DNA from: Aeromonas simiae
GTDB lineage: Bacteria; Pseudomonadota; Gammaproteobacteria; Enterobacterales; Aeromonadaceae
Assembly: GCF_000820125.1 (NCBI RefSeq)
Contig: NZ_CDBY01000061.1
Span: 66,924 to 130,923, forward strand
Reading direction: 5' to 3'
Length of the DNA stretch: 64,000 bases
In this document: positions 37,966 to 46,903 of the stretch, one piece after another
Layout of the letters: each line of letters opens with the position of its first letter
Numbering within the stretch: position 1 is the stretch's first letter
The notes under the pieces: model-generated
What the model saw: only the letters and a program-made list of their open reading frames with translations
Database searches by the model: none
Told to the model about the DNA's origin: nothing
Translations under genes and position numbers: made by a program

Positions 37966-38791
37966 ACTAACTCATGCCCGGCACGACCATATGCACTGTC
38001 TGGCGCCAGGATTGTTCAGAGCCATCTCTCGTGGCCAGCGCCGCCGAGACAAGCTGGATGTGGTGTATCGATTCGGTGGGGGCAATCAGATTGAGTTTTC
38101 CGGGCCAGAACCCTTGGGGGCTGACGATTTGCGCGTACTTCAAGGGTTGGTTGCCCTGGCTGGTATCGAGGACTACAGCGCCATCATCGAACCCATTGCC
38201 GCTACCGGGGAGGGCAACACCTTGCGGACCCTGCTAGAGCCTCGCTGGGCAGCCAATCAGCAACGCGTCTTGGTGGTCAAAAGCAGCCTGCGCAAACTGG
38301 CCAAGGAGATAGGCTACGCCAACCCTCGTGACACCAATACAGTGCGCCGCTGTGTCGAGCGGTTGTGGAAGGTGTCGGTGATAGCCCAGGTGGCTGGCCA
38401 GCGCAGCGGTTTTCGTCTGCTTGCGAACTATGCCAGCGACGCCCTGACCGATGGGCTCTTTGTGGCGCTTAATCCTTTGCTGACCTCCGCCATTATGGGC
38501 ACTGGCCGCCATGTTCGTATCGACATGACAGAGGTGCGGCGCCTGAATAGCAGCATCACCAGATTGTTACATCAACGGCTATGTGCCTGGGTCGATGTTG
38601 GCCAGAGTAGAGTGGCGCAGTTAGACACCTTGGTTGCTTATGTCTTTCCTGAGGAAGCCAGCATGGCCACCCGCCGCAAGCGGCAATCGCGAGTTCGTAA
38701 GGCATTGGATGAGCTGACTGCTTTGGGCTGGTCTATCTGCGAACATGCCAAGGGGCGGTTTACCATCGGCCGGCCTGCACTATCACGATAA
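37952..38791 (+). CDS. repC: IncQ/RSF1010-type RepC iteron-binding initiator
   Basis: A 279-residue replication initiator, close to RSF1010 RepC (283). Conserved runs include HCLAPGLFRA, IEFSGPEPLGADDLR, CVERLWKVSVIAQ and RLLHQRLCAWVD. RepC binds oriV iterons and opens the origin for RepA. The start is a GTG at 37952 with GGGAGG upstream, overlapping the repA end by 14 bp, as in IncQ plasmids. The first iteron contains its stop codon. No primase gene (repB) is present nearby, so the module is incomplete compared with IncQ plasmids. Confidence 0.93.
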   Translation: MPCFELTHARHDHMHCLAPGLFRAISRGQRRRDKLDVVYRFGGGNQIEFSGPEPLGADDLRVLQGLVALAGIEDYSAIIEPIAATGEGNTLRTLLEPRWAANQQRVLVVKSSLRKLAKEIGYANPRDTNTVRRCVERLWKVSVIAQVAGQRSGFRLLANYASDALTDGLFVALNPLLTSAIMGTGRHVRIDMTEVRRLNSSITRLLHQRLCAWVDVGQSRVAQLDTLVAYVFPEEASMATRRKRQSRVRKALDELTALGWSICEHAKGRFTIGRPALSR

Positions 38792-38847
38792 TGGTCACAG
38801 ACCATCACGAAAGTGGTCACAAAGCTCACGATAATGGTCACAAACCA
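38783..38847. repeat. Three iterons: candidate IncQ-type oriV
   Basis: Three near-identical direct repeats start at 38783, 38805 and 38826: TCACGATAATGGTCACAGAC, TCACGAAAGTGGTCACAAAG and TCACGATAATGGTCACAAAC, with periods of 22 and 21 bp. They overlap the repC stop. IncQ origins carry 20-22-bp iterons bound by RepC. Confidence 0.75.
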
Positions 38848-38905
38848 ATTGAGCGAAACCCAGGTGCTACTTGGGCTGCAGGGCGATCCTGAAATCCGAT
38901 CTAGA

Positions 38906-39079
38906 TTATCTAAGATCATCTACACCAGCGCTGGGTGGCGCCGGCGCTTTTGTTGGCTCTTCCTGGCCAGGATCCGCTTCTTGCTCTAACTGGTTAAGTA
39001 TCAGCGCAGCCTGCTGTTTGGCGGCCGCGACCACTTCAGGCTTTTCACTGGCCAGGATCTCGTCGAGGGTGCGTCCCAT
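38906..39079 (-). CDS. Small protein coupled to the integrase gene
   Basis: A 57-residue frame beginning MGRTLDEILASEKPEVV and ending in a Pro/Ala/Glu-rich tail. The start resembles the N-terminal helix that precedes the helix-turn-helix of some XRE antitoxin-type regulators, but no such domain follows. It has GGAG upstream and begins 6 bp after the integrase stop on the same strand. It may be a truncated regulator or a small integrase partner. Confidence 0.5.
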   Translation of the reverse strand: MGRTLDEILASEKPEVVAAAKQQAALILNQLEQEADPGQEEPTKAPAPPSAGVDDLR

Positions 39080-39085
39080 CTTCTA

Positions 39086-40225
39086 TCACTCCAATACGTT
39101 GGGGAAATCCAGCATGGCATCTCTTCGCCGCGATTCAAGGATGTCGGCATAGATCTCGGTAGTTCTCAGCTCACTGTGCCCCAGCAAGCGGGAGAGGGCA
39201 TAGATATCGACGCCGCGGTTAAGCTGGATGACGGCAAAGGAATGACGTGCGCTGTGGAAGGTGACCTTCTTGGTGATCCCGGCCTGCAACGCCCACCGGG
39301 TGAGCTCCATGTTGTGCCAAGCCGAGTACTTGAGGCCCTTGAAGATTCGCTCAGATGTCTTGCCTGGGCGCCCCATCAGCTGCATCGCCATGTCATTCAA
39401 ATCCAGGTATTGCAGGCCGCTAGTCTTCTTCTGGGTGAAGACGATTCGGTAATGGCCGTAGAAGGGCTCAAGCTCTGCCCAAGTCAGCTTATGAATGTCG
39501 GACCAGCGCAAGCCAGTGCAGCAGGAGAACAGAAAGGCGCGCTTAAGAACGTCGTAGCGGCATTCGGCCTGGGCCAGGGCTCGTACCTCGTCTTCGGTCA
39601 GGTAAACGCGCTTGTTCTTCTCTCCCTGGATGACTTTGACGCGTCGTACCGGATTATCCATCAGCAGCCGCTCCTGCTCTGCTTGGTTCAGGGCTGCCCT
39701 CAACTTGTTGAAGTAGGCACTTTGGGTGTTGCGGCTCAGTGGCGTGCCGCTTTTGGTGCGGGCCTTGTGCATCAGGTAGTGCCGAAAACCCTCCAGGAAC
39801 AGCTGATCGACCTCCTCGAAAGTCAAATCAGGCAGTTTATGGTACTGGCGCAAATGCTTGAGGGTAGACACCCAGATGGAATAGTTGCTCTTGCTGCCTG
39901 CCGCCTTTTGGTCGGTCACTTCCTGGAAGTACTCAAAGAAGCTGGCCTTGTGGGCGCTCGATAAATCCAGGTGGTGTTTGCCGGTCTCGTATTCGAAGAG
40001 CCGCTTGGCGCGAATGGCTTCGGCTGCTCGCTGGGTTTCTTTGTTGTGAAGCCGCTGTGCCGGGGTACGCGGCTTGTCGTACAGGAAGAGATCCAGGCTC
40101 TCTCTGCTGCGCTTGTGCTTGCGGATGCCTGTGGCGGGGTCAAGGTAGGAGCCGGCATAGTAGGTTAAGCGCGCAGTGCGCTTGCCTTCGGCGTCCGGTG
40201 CGCGGTATTCGATGCTGATCTTCAT
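39086..40225 (-). CDS. int: Tyrosine recombinase (island integrase)
   Basis: A 379-residue integrase. An N-terminal arm-binding region (about 1-90) precedes a SAM-like core-binding domain (about 95-185) and the catalytic domain. Catalytic residues: Arg240 (GLRWSDIHKL), a Lys near 267, His324 and Arg327 (HSARHSF), His350 (LLGHSEL) and Tyr359 (TEIYADI). The ATG at 40225 has GGGGGA upstream. It lies 163 bp from the right attachment repeat, pointing inward, the usual place for an island integrase. The N-terminal part recalls integrases of Bacteroidetes elements more than lambda Int; this is an impression only. Confidence 0.93.
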   Translation of the reverse strand: MKISIEYRAPDAEGKRTARLTYYAGSYLDPATGIRKHKRSRESLDLFLYDKPRTPAQRLHNKETQRAAEAIRAKRLFEYETGKHHLDLSSAHKASFFEYFQEVTDQKAAGSKSNYSIWVSTLKHLRQYHKLPDLTFEEVDQLFLEGFRHYLMHKARTKSGTPLSRNTQSAYFNKLRAALNQAEQERLLMDNPVRRVKVIQGEKNKRVYLTEDEVRALAQAECRYDVLKRAFLFSCCTGLRWSDIHKLTWAELEPFYGHYRIVFTQKKTSGLQYLDLNDMAMQLMGRPGKTSERIFKGLKYSAWHNMELTRWALQAGITKKVTFHSARHSFAVIQLNRGVDIYALSRLLGHSELRTTEIYADILESRRRDAMLDFPNVLE

Positions 40226-40387
40226 GAGTGTCCCCCAAAAGTACCCCAAGAGGTTACTTCGGGGTACTCTCGGGGTAAATTCTCACGAAACAAGATCAGG
40301 CAAGAACAGCCAGTAAAAAACAAAATACATTATTTACAATGCCTTATGTTCTTTCTGGCTGCTTTTTATTGCTGATTTTTCACCACA

Positions 40388-41749
40388 TTACTTGCCGATG
40401 CAAAAACTCGAGAAGATGCGGCTGAGCAGGTCATCGGAGCTGAACTCGCCGGTGATCTCGGAGAGGGACTCCTGCGCCAGGCGCAGCTCCTCGGCCACCA
40501 GCTCGCCGGCCACGAACACCTCGAGCTGCTCCTTGGCCACCAGCAGACGCTCGGCGGCGCGCTCCAGGGCGTCGAGGTGGCGGCGACGGGCCATGAAGCC
40601 GCCTTCAGTGTTGCTTTGAAAACCCATGATGGCTTTGAGGTGCTCGCGCAGGGCGGGCAGCCCCAGCTCGGTCTTGGCCGAGATGCGGTAGACGGCGTGG
40701 CCATGCTCCTGGCTGGGGGCGAGATCCTCGCCGGTCAGATCGGCCTTGTTGCGCACCACGGTGAGGCCGATATGGGCCGGCAGGCGGTCGATAAAGTCGG
40801 GCCAGATGGCGCGCGGGTCGACTGCGTCTGTGGTGGTGCCATCGACCATGAACAGCACCCGGTCGGCTTGTTCGATCTCGGCCCAGGCGCGCTCGATGCC
40901 GATCCGCTCCACCTGATCCTCGGTGTCGCGCAGGCCGGCGGTATCGATGATGTGCAGCGGCATGCCGTCGATGTGGATGTGCTCGCGCAGCACGTCGCGG
41001 GTGGTGCCGGCAATCTCGGTGACGATGGCCGACTCCCGCCCGGCCAGGGCGTTGAGCAGACTCGACTTGCCGGCGTTGGGGCGGCCGGCGATCACCACCT
41101 TCATCCCCTCGCGCAGCAGGGCGCCCTGCTTTGCTTGTGAGCGCACACTATCAAGGTCGTCCATGATGGCGTAGAGATCGCCCGCCACCTTGCCATCGGA
41201 GAGGAAGTCGATCTCCTCATCCGGGAAGTCGATGGCGGCCTCCACATAGATGCGCAGGCGGATCAGGCTCTCTACCAGCGTCTGGATGCGGCTGGAGAAC
41301 TGCCCCTGCAACGAGTGCATGGCACTGCGGGCTGCCTGTTCGCTGGAGGCCTCGATGAGATCGGCGATCGCCTCGGCCTGAGCCAGATCCAGCTTGTCGT
41401 TGAGGAAGGCGCGTTCGCTGAACTCGCCGGGCCGGGCCGGGCGCAGCCCTTCAATCGCCAGGATGCGGCGCATCAGCATGTCGAGGATGACCGGGCCGCC
41501 GTGGCCTTGCAGCTCCAGCACGTCTTCGCCGGTGAAGCTATTGGGGGCCTTGAACAGCAGGGCGATGCCCTGGTCGAGCACCGCGCCACTGGTATCCATG
41601 AAGGGCAGGTATTCGGCGTAGCGCACCCGTGGCTGCTTGCCGAGCACCAGCTCGGCGACCCGTTCGGCGAGCGGGCCGGAGACGCGCAGTATGCCCACGC
41701 CGCCGCGGCCGGGAGGGGTGGCCTGGGCCACGATAGTGTCTGTACTCAT
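40388..41749 (-). CDS. mnmE: tRNA modification GTPase MnmE (TrmE, ThdF)
   Basis: A 453-residue GTPase, partner of MnmG in wobble-uridine modification. The N-terminal tetrahydrofolate-binding domain begins [17 protein letters not shown]. The G domain is near 215-375 with [21 protein letters not shown] and NKAD. The C-terminal helix ends in FCIGK, whose Cys is catalytically important. The ATG at 41749 is chosen by homology. Its last codons come from the island side of the recombination site, but the residues are unchanged, so function should be preserved. Confidence 0.97.
   Translation of the reverse strand: MSTDTIVAQATPPGRGGVGILRVSGPLAERVAELVLGKQPRVRYAEYLPFMDTSGAVLDQGIALLFKAPNSFTGEDVLELQGHGGPVILDMLMRRILAIEGLRPARPGEFSERAFLNDKLDLAQAEAIADLIEASSEQAARSAMHSLQGQFSSRIQTLVESLIRLRIYVEAAIDFPDEEIDFLSDGKVAGDLYAIMDDLDSVRSQAKQGALLREGMKVVIAGRPNAGKSSLLNALAGRESAIVTEIAGTTRDVLREHIHIDGMPLHIIDTAGLRDTEDQVERIGIERAWAEIEQADRVLFMVDGTTTDAVDPRAIWPDFIDRLPAHIGLTVVRNKADLTGEDLAPSQEHGHAVYRISAKTELGLPALREHLKAIMGFQSNTEGGFMARRRHLDALERAAERLLVAKEQLEVFVAGELVAEELRLAQESLSEITGEFSSDDLLSRIFSSFCIGK
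40390..40402. repeat. Right attachment-site repeat (mnmE 3' end)
   Basis: ACTTGCCGATGCA, the last codons of mnmE, matching 23455-23467. Between int and this site (40243-40280) are repeated GGGGTA motifs and an inverted GTACCCC/GGGGTAC, possible integrase arm sites. Confidence 0.85.
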
Positions 41750-41784
41750 GAATCTTCTCTCCGTCCTGATGCGGCACATTGTAA

Positions 41785-41815
41785 TAAAAAAGGCGGCCAG
41801 AAGGCCGCCTTTTAT
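41785..41815 (-). terminator. Hairpin between yidC and mnmE
   Basis: An 11-bp stem (AAAAGGCGGCC at 41788-41798 with GGCCGCCTTTT at 41803-41813) and AGAA loop, followed by a T-rich run on the minus strand. It likely ends most yidC transcripts before mnmE. Confidence 0.75.
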
Positions 41816-41829
41816 CGTCAGGTTCAGGG

Positions 41830-43464
41830 TCAGCTGCGGGTGTGCAGGCCCTTCTTCTCCAGCTGACGGTAGATGATGGTCTGCTGGGTGATGGAGATGA
41901 TGTTACTCACCAGCCAGTAGAGGGTCAGACCCGCCGGGAACCAGAGGAACATGAAGGTGAAGATGATCGGCATGAAGTTCATCACCTTCTGCTGCATCGG
42001 ATCGGTCACCGTGGTCGGGCTCATCTTCTGCAGGAACCACATGGAGGCCCCCATCAGCAGCGGCAGCACGAAGTAGGGGTCCTTGACCGACAGGTCATGG
42101 ATCCACAGGGCGAACGGGGCGTGACGCAGCTCGACGGATTCCATCAGGGTCCAGTAGAGGGCGATGAAGATGGGCATCTGGATCAGGATCGGGAAGCAGC
42201 CGCCGAGCGGGTTGACCTTCTCCTTCTTGTAGAGCTCCATCATGCCCTGGGACATCTTCTGGCGATCGTCACCGAAGCGCTCGCGCAGGGCCGCCAGCTT
42301 GGGCTGCAGCATACGCATCTTGGCCATGGAGGTGTACTGGGCCTTGGTCAGCGGGTACATCAGGCCGCGCACCACCAGGGTCACCATGATGATGGCCACA
42401 CCCCAGTTACCGACAAACTTCTGCAAGAAGGTCAGCAACCAGTGCAGCGGCTGGGCGATGAACCAGAGCCAGCCGTAGTCGACGGTCAGATCCAGATGGC
42501 TGGCTACGACGGCCATCTTGTCTTGCAGCTTGGGACCCACCCACAGCTTGCCGTCCACTTCACCTTGGGCACCGGCGGCGATATCCACCATGGGGGCCTT
42601 GTAACCGATGATGGCTTGCTGGCTGTTGTCGACCACACGGGTATAGAAGGTGTTGGTCTGGTCAGCTTGCGGAGCCCAGGCGGCCACGAAGTAGTGTTGC
42701 AGCATGCCGACCCAGCCACCCTTGGTGGTCTTGTCCAGGTTGGCTTCCTTCATCTCATCGAAGGTGTACTTCTTGTAGCGGGTGTCTTCGGTGGAGAAGG
42801 CGCCACCACGGTAGGCGCTGGCCACCATGGCGTGACCCTGCTGGCCTTCCGGCGTGGCGATGGTCTGCTTCAGCTGGCCGTAGAACTGCACCTGAACCGG
42901 TTGCTGGCTCTTGTTGTCGACCTTGTAGTCGATGCCGACGGCGTAGTCACCGCGCTTGAGTACGAACTCCTTGGTGAAGGTCACACCCTGGGCGTTGGTC
43001 CAGCTCATCGGTACCACCACGCTCTCCTGACCGTCAGCCAGGGTATAGCTGGTCTGCTCGGTGCTGTAGGTCGGGCGGCCCTCGGGGCGGGAATCCGGAC
43101 CGTCACGGCCAATCAGGCCGCTCTGGGCGGTATAGAGGTGTTTGCCATTCTCCAGCAGGACGAACGGCTGATCCTTGCCCTGTTCCAGGGTGTGGGCCAG
43201 CAGCTCAGCCTTGACGATGTCACCGCCCTGGGTGTCCAGGGTCAGCTTGAGTACGTCGGTGGTGACGGTGATCAGCTTGCGTGCGGCATTGGCCTGCTCG
43301 GCAATCTGGGGGACGTCAGCGGACTGACCGGCAGGGACAAAATGCTCGGTCTGTGCGGCGACAGTCGGGGCCGGTTTCGGCGCCTTGTCAGCCTCCCACT
43401 GTTGCCAGAGCAGAAAGCTCACGAACAGCAGACCGATCAGGAGTAGATTGCGTTGAGATTCCAT
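41830..43464 (-). CDS. yidC: Membrane protein insertase YidC
   Basis: A 544-residue inner-membrane insertase. It has an N-terminal membrane anchor ([17 protein letters not shown]), a large periplasmic domain (about 55-340) and five conserved C-terminal helices with [22 protein letters not shown], which carries the groove arginine. The C-terminus is basic. It follows yidD by 5 bp. Length is typical for gammaproteobacteria (548 in E. coli). Confidence 0.97.
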   Translation of the reverse strand: MESQRNLLLIGLLFVSFLLWQQWEADKAPKPAPTVAAQTEHFVPAGQSADVPQIAEQANAARKLITVTTDVLKLTLDTQGGDIVKAELLAHTLEQGKDQPFVLLENGKHLYTAQSGLIGRDGPDSRPEGRPTYSTEQTSYTLADGQESVVVPMSWTNAQGVTFTKEFVLKRGDYAVGIDYKVDNKSQQPVQVQFYGQLKQTIATPEGQQGHAMVASAYRGGAFSTEDTRYKKYTFDEMKEANLDKTTKGGWVGMLQHYFVAAWAPQADQTNTFYTRVVDNSQQAIIGYKAPMVDIAAGAQGEVDGKLWVGPKLQDKMAVVASHLDLTVDYGWLWFIAQPLHWLLTFLQKFVGNWGVAIIMVTLVVRGLMYPLTKAQYTSMAKMRMLQPKLAALRERFGDDRQKMSQGMMELYKKEKVNPLGGCFPILIQMPIFIALYWTLMESVELRHAPFALWIHDLSVKDPYFVLPLLMGASMWFLQKMSPTTVTDPMQQKVMNFMPIIFTFMFLWFPAGLTLYWLVSNIISITQQTIIYRQLEKKGLHTRS

Positions 43465-43469
43465 AGTCG

Positions 43470-43718
43470 TCAGTTTCTTCGCTTGGGTTGCGGAACCGGG
43501 TCATAACCACCCTCGGATAAGGGGTGGCATTTTAATAGACGTTTACTGCCTAACCAAATGCCTTTTATGAAACCGTGAAGTCGGATGGCTTCCATCGCAT
43601 ATTGCGAACAAGTCGGGGTAAAGCGACAACGGGGTCCCAGCAGGGGGCTGATGATCAGTTGATACAGACGTATCAGCTTGATGGCTACCCATTGCAACGG
43701 CGTGACAGAGTGCGCCAT
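43470..43718 (-). CDS. yidD: Membrane protein insertion efficiency factor YidD
   Basis: An 82-residue protein with the family core [27 protein letters not shown]. YidD assists YidC-dependent insertion. Its start lies 34 bp inside rnpA, the tight packing typical of the rpmH-rnpA-yidD-yidC cluster. Confidence 0.95.
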   Translation of the reverse strand: MAHSVTPLQWVAIKLIRLYQLIISPLLGPRCRFTPTCSQYAMEAIRLHGFIKGIWLGSKRLLKCHPLSEGGYDPVPQPKRRN

Positions 43719-44041
43719 AGCTTTTCCAGTAACTTGAACAGCTCCTCGTTCGTCATTTCACGCACACCACCCTTGGCGATCACGACGATGTCGATGGCCG
43801 GCAGCTGATGTTGCTTGAGACGGAAACTCTCTCTCACCACCCGTTTGAGACGGTTGCGCCAGACGGCACGCTTGAGGGCCTTTTTGGGCACGGCAAGACC
43901 GAGTCGGGGATGATCGAGCTGGTTGGGAACGGCAAGGAGGGTTAATTGCGGGGAAGCGGCCCGGACAGGCTCTGCGAAAACACGCTTGAAATGATCGGGA
44001 GTTAGCAGACGTAACTCCCGGGGGAAGGTGTGCGTTGGCAT
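43685..44041 (-). CDS. rnpA: Ribonuclease P protein component
   Basis: A 118-residue basic protein that binds the RNase P RNA for tRNA 5' maturation. The RNR signature is [17 protein letters not shown]. Its ATG overlaps the rpmH stop by one base (TAATG), so the two are translationally coupled. Confidence 0.96.
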   Translation of the reverse strand: MPTHTFPRELRLLTPDHFKRVFAEPVRAASPQLTLLAVPNQLDHPRLGLAVPKKALKRAVWRNRLKRVVRESFRLKQHQLPAIDIVVIAKGGVREMTNEELFKLLEKLWRTLSRRCNG

Positions 44042-44175
44042 TAAACTACCAGGCGGGCACGACCCTTGGCACGACGAGCGGCCAGAACTTTACGACCGTT
44101 GGCGGTGGCCATACGAGCGCGGAAACCGTGAGAGCGCTTGCGCTTCAGGTTGGAGGGTTGGAAAGTACGTTTCAT
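44041..44175 (-). CDS. rpmH: 50S ribosomal protein L34
   Basis: A 44-residue, highly basic ribosomal protein, read directly from the sequence: it begins [18 protein letters not shown] and ends GRARLVV. Length and sequence are those of bacterial L34. First gene of the rpmH-rnpA-yidD-yidC operon. Confidence 0.98.
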   Translation of the reverse strand: MKRTFQPSNLKRKRSHGFRARMATANGRKVLAARRAKGRARLVV

Positions 44176-44267
44176 GTTTTTCTACCGTCTTAACTGTACA
44201 GTTTTGATTGTCACACTTTAGCCGACGCGCCAGCTAACAGCGTGTGACGACTAGCAAAAGAGGCCGA

Positions 44268-44296
44268 ATTCTAAACAGAGTTCGGCTTTTAGTCAA
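44268..44296 (-). promoter_or_regulatory. Proximal rpmH promoter
   Basis: On the minus strand TTGACT (44291-44296), a 17-bp spacer and TAGAAT (44268-44273), near-consensus, about 90 bp upstream of rpmH. Confidence 0.7.
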
Positions 44297-44366
44297 TCCG
44301 CCGGGGATTGTCGGCTCAACCTTACGGCCTTGCCGAGGCACGATCCCGGTGGATCGCGGGCATCGG

Positions 44367-44394
44367 ATTATACTGGCTACCCGCGCAGGCACAA
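44367..44394 (-). promoter_or_regulatory. Distal rpmH promoter
   Basis: On the minus strand TTGTGC (44389-44394), a 16-bp spacer and TATAAT (44367-44372). It would act in tandem with the proximal promoter. Confidence 0.5.
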
Positions 44395-44406
44395 GGATCC
44401 TCTGCG

Positions 44407-44430
44407 AAAAAAGGCGGCTTTCGCCGCCAA
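44407..44430 (-). terminator. Terminator of the amino-acid ABC operon
   Basis: GGCGGC-GAAA-GCCGCC hairpin followed by six T on the minus strand, just after the ATPase gene. Confidence 0.85.
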
Positions 44431-44439
44431 ACACAGAGT

Positions 44440-45174
44440 CTACTTGATGACTTTTCGCAGAAAGGAGCGGGTGCGCGGATCCTTGGGGTCGACCAGGATC
44501 TCGCTGGGTGGCCCCTGTTCCACGATGCGTCCCCCCTCCATGAAGATCACCCGATCGGCGACGTCGCGGGCAAACTCCATCTCGTGGGTCACCACCACCA
44601 TGGTCTGGTGACGGCGCGCGAGTTGTTTCATCAATCCGAGTACTTCATCTACCCACTCGGGATCGAGCGCCGAGGTGGGTTCGTCAAACAGGATGACCTT
44701 GGAGTGGGCCGCCATGGCGCGCCCTATGCCCACCCGCTGCTGCTGCCCTCCGGAGAGGGAGGCGGGGTAGGCATCCTTCTTATCTTCGAGCCCGATGTCG
44801 CGCAGGATGCCAAGAGCCGTGGCGCTGGCCTCCGCCTTGGGCTGTTTCCACACGGTAATCAGCCCCTCGGCGATGTTTTGCTGCGCCGTCTTGTTGGCAA
44901 ACAGGGCGTAGTTCTGGAACACGAACGAGGCGCGCTTACGCAGCTCGATGGCCTGACGTTCGCTGGTGTTGGCCAGGTCTAGGGTCAGGTCGTCGATGGC
45001 GAGGGTGCCCGCATCCGGGGTCTCGAGCAGGTTGAGGCAACGCAACAGGGTGGACTTACCGGTTCCCGAGGGGCCGATGATGACCACGATCTCGCCCTTG
45101 CTCACCTCCAGATCGATGCCATCGAGCACTGTCTTGCCGTCATAGACCTTACGCAGGCCAGTCAGTTTAATCAT
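44440..45174 (-). CDS. Polar amino-acid ABC transporter ATPase
   Basis: A 244-residue ATPase of the GlnQ/HisP type. Walker A is GPSGTGKST (residues 34-42), signature [16 protein letters not shown], Walker [15 protein letters not shown]-loop VVTHEM. It powers uptake of an amino acid, together with the permease and binding protein upstream. It begins 10 bp after the permease gene. The homologous cluster is found next to dnaA in Vibrio. Confidence 0.93.
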   Translation of the reverse strand: MIKLTGLRKVYDGKTVLDGIDLEVSKGEIVVIIGPSGTGKSTLLRCLNLLETPDAGTLAIDDLTLDLANTSERQAIELRKRASFVFQNYALFANKTAQQNIAEGLITVWKQPKAEASATALGILRDIGLEDKKDAYPASLSGGQQQRVGIGRAMAAHSKVILFDEPTSALDPEWVDEVLGLMKQLARRHQTMVVVTHEMEFARDVADRVIFMEGGRIVEQGPPSEILVDPKDPRTRSFLRKVIK

Positions 45175-45184
45175 GGCGGCCTCC

Positions 45185-45853
45185 TCAGTAAGCCCGGTTC
45201 AGGCGCAGCTCGAGCAGGTGCTGCAGCCGGGTAAAGATGATCACCACCACCCAGTAGACCAGGGCCACCGCCATGAAGCTCTCGAAGAAGCGGAAGGAGG
45301 AAGAGGCCTCCATCTGCGCCTTGCCCATCATCTCGGCCACACCGAAGGTGAAGGCGAGCGAGGTGCTCTTGATCATGTCGATGAAGTAGTTCATCAGGGA
45401 CGGCGACGCGATACGGGCCGCCTGGGGCAGTATGATGCGCTGCATCGCCTGCAACCGGCTCATGCCGATGCTGAGGGCGGCCTCCATCTGGCTCTTGTGG
45501 ATACCGAGGATGGCGGCGCGGATCGACTCGGCCATGTAGGCGGCGAAGTGCAGGGTGAGGCCCACCACGGCGGCGCTGAAGGCGTCCATCCCGACGAAGA
45601 TCGGGAACACCTGCGGCAGGCCGTAGTAGAGCAAAAACAGCTGGACCAGCAGTGGCGTCCCCCGAAAGAAGGAGATGTAGAGCATGGCCAGCCAGTGGAT
45701 CACGGGAACGCGAAACACCCGCACTATCGCCAGAACGAGCGACAGGACGAGTGCCAGCGCGAACCCCCACAGGGCCATCTCCATCGTAGTGCCCAAGTAT
45801 TTGAGCAGGATAGGAAACAGCCCCAGGGTGTAGTCGAGGTCGAACTCCATCAT
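45185..45853 (-). CDS. Polar amino-acid ABC transporter permease
   Basis: A 222-residue inner-membrane permease of the HisM/GlnP type with about five helices. The EAA loop that contacts the ATPase reads [28 protein letters not shown]. It acts as a homodimer or with itself, since no second permease gene is present. Its ATG follows the binding-protein stop with no gap. Confidence 0.93.
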   Translation of the reverse strand: MMEFDLDYTLGLFPILLKYLGTTMEMALWGFALALVLSLVLAIVRVFRVPVIHWLAMLYISFFRGTPLLVQLFLLYYGLPQVFPIFVGMDAFSAAVVGLTLHFAAYMAESIRAAILGIHKSQMEAALSIGMSRLQAMQRIILPQAARIASPSLMNYFIDMIKSTSLAFTFGVAEMMGKAQMEASSSFRFFESFMAVALVYWVVVIIFTRLQHLLELRLNRAY

Positions 45854-46603
45854 TTATTTGCTGGTGATGTCGGCGGCGAACCATTTTTCGGAGATCTGAC
45901 GCAGGGTGCCGTCGGCACGCATGGCGCTCAGGGCGTCATCGACCTTCTTCAGCAGCGCCTCTTTCTCCGGCTTTTTCAGGAAGGGCAGGGCGTTTTCCAG
46001 GGTCTCAAACGGCTTGCCGGCCTGTTGCAGCGGCAGTTTGGACTCTTTGATGAGCTGGGCGGTGGAGACGCGATCCATCACGAAGGCGTCGATACGGCCC
46101 AGGGCGACATCCTGCTCGAAGGCGGAGTCATAGGTGCGGATATCGATCTTCTTCTCGGGATCGTTCTTGCGCAGCAGCTCTTCAAAGTTAGAGCCGAGGT
46201 TGACGGCGACCTTCTTGCCGGCCAGATCGGCGAGAGTGTGGATGGTGTCATTGCCCTTGCGCACCACGATCTGGGCACCGTCATAGACGTAAGGCTGGGA
46301 GAAGTTGTACTTGGCCTTGCGCTCGTCGGTGATGGTGATCTGGTTGGAGATAGTGTCGATCTTGCCGGTTTCCAGCATGCCAAACAGGCCGGAGAAGCTG
46401 GCGGTCACGAACTCGACCTGATCGCCTGTGCGCTTGCCGATCTCGTTCCACATGTCCACTTCGAAGCCTTGCAGCTTGTCCTGCTTGACGAAGGTAAACG
46501 GAAAATACTTGCCGGACATACCGACCTTGATGGTTTCTGCCTGGACATTGGCGGACAGGGCGGCCAGCAGAATAGCGGCGCCAGACATCAGCTTGATGGA
46601 CAT
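45854..46603 (-). CDS. Periplasmic amino-acid-binding protein
   Basis: A 249-residue class II/III binding protein (SBP_bac_3). The signal peptide ends near NVQA (residue 21). The mature part resembles cystine-type receptors: KVGMSGKYFPFTF, LQGFEVDMWNEIGKR and QITITDERKAKYNFSQPY. The ligand is probably cystine or a related amino acid, but this cannot be settled from sequence. First gene of the operon, divergent from dnaA. Confidence 0.88.
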   Translation of the reverse strand: MSIKLMSGAAILLAALSANVQAETIKVGMSGKYFPFTFVKQDKLQGFEVDMWNEIGKRTGDQVEFVTASFSGLFGMLETGKIDTISNQITITDERKAKYNFSQPYVYDGAQIVVRKGNDTIHTLADLAGKKVAVNLGSNFEELLRKNDPEKKIDIRTYDSAFEQDVALGRIDAFVMDRVSTAQLIKESKLPLQQAGKPFETLENALPFLKKPEKEALLKKVDDALSAMRADGTLRQISEKWFAADITSK

Positions 46604-46736
46604 GAAGATACCTCTCTGTGTGATGTGTTTTTGTTTATAGTTTTTGGTTCGGTTCTGGAGATATTATTGGAATAAATGTTCTTAAATAAAGACATCTTGG
46701 TTATAAGAAATAACCTCATTGCCGGGAGTATGGCAG

Positions 46737-46865
46737 ATGATCCTGCTGTGGGTAACTTTGGGGATGAATCGGGATCCCCTGGTTCGGATCCTTGAAAGTC
46801 AAGGATCTTATTTGCCGGATCCGGGCGGGGATCAGCTGGAGATCCCCCACCCAAAAACGTACAAT
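46737..46865 (+). promoter_or_regulatory. dnaA promoter region with Dam sites
   Basis: Seven GATC sites lie between 46737 and 46850. A -10-like TACAAT is at 46860-46865, with a weak TGGAGA at a 17-bp spacing. A near-consensus DnaA box TGTGGGTAA lies at 46747-46755. The pattern fits autoregulation by DnaA and SeqA/Dam control, as in E. coli. Confidence 0.5.
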
Positions 46866-46903
46866 AGCCGGTCTTTGGTCGAACTGTTTTACGGGAGTGT
46901 AGA

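Larger units (their letters stand above)
23455..40402. mobile_element. Genomic island of about 17 kb integrated at the 3' end of mnmE
   Basis: A 13-bp direct repeat, ACTTGCCGATGCA, stands at both ends (23455-23467 and 40390-40402). The right copy is the last codons of the intact mnmE; the left copy reads, on the minus strand, TTC TGC ATC GGC AAG TGA, that is the FCIGK-stop of the ancestral mnmE end. The island carries a tyrosine integrase next to the right end, a serine recombinase, IncQ-type replication genes, hipBA and a type I restriction operon. The mnmE (trmE) 3' end is the known target of SGI1-type elements. No relaxase, type IV secretion or capsid genes were found, so self-transfer is unlikely. 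Confidence 0.9.

Noticed and set aside
38871..39152. Plus-strand frame opposite the integrase end
   Set aside because: Antisense to int and its small partner; Ser/Arg-rich translation without a domain.
23455..40402. Prophage or phage satellite
   Set aside because: No capsid, terminase, portal, lysis or packaging genes; the content is restriction, toxin-antitoxin and plasmid-type replication.
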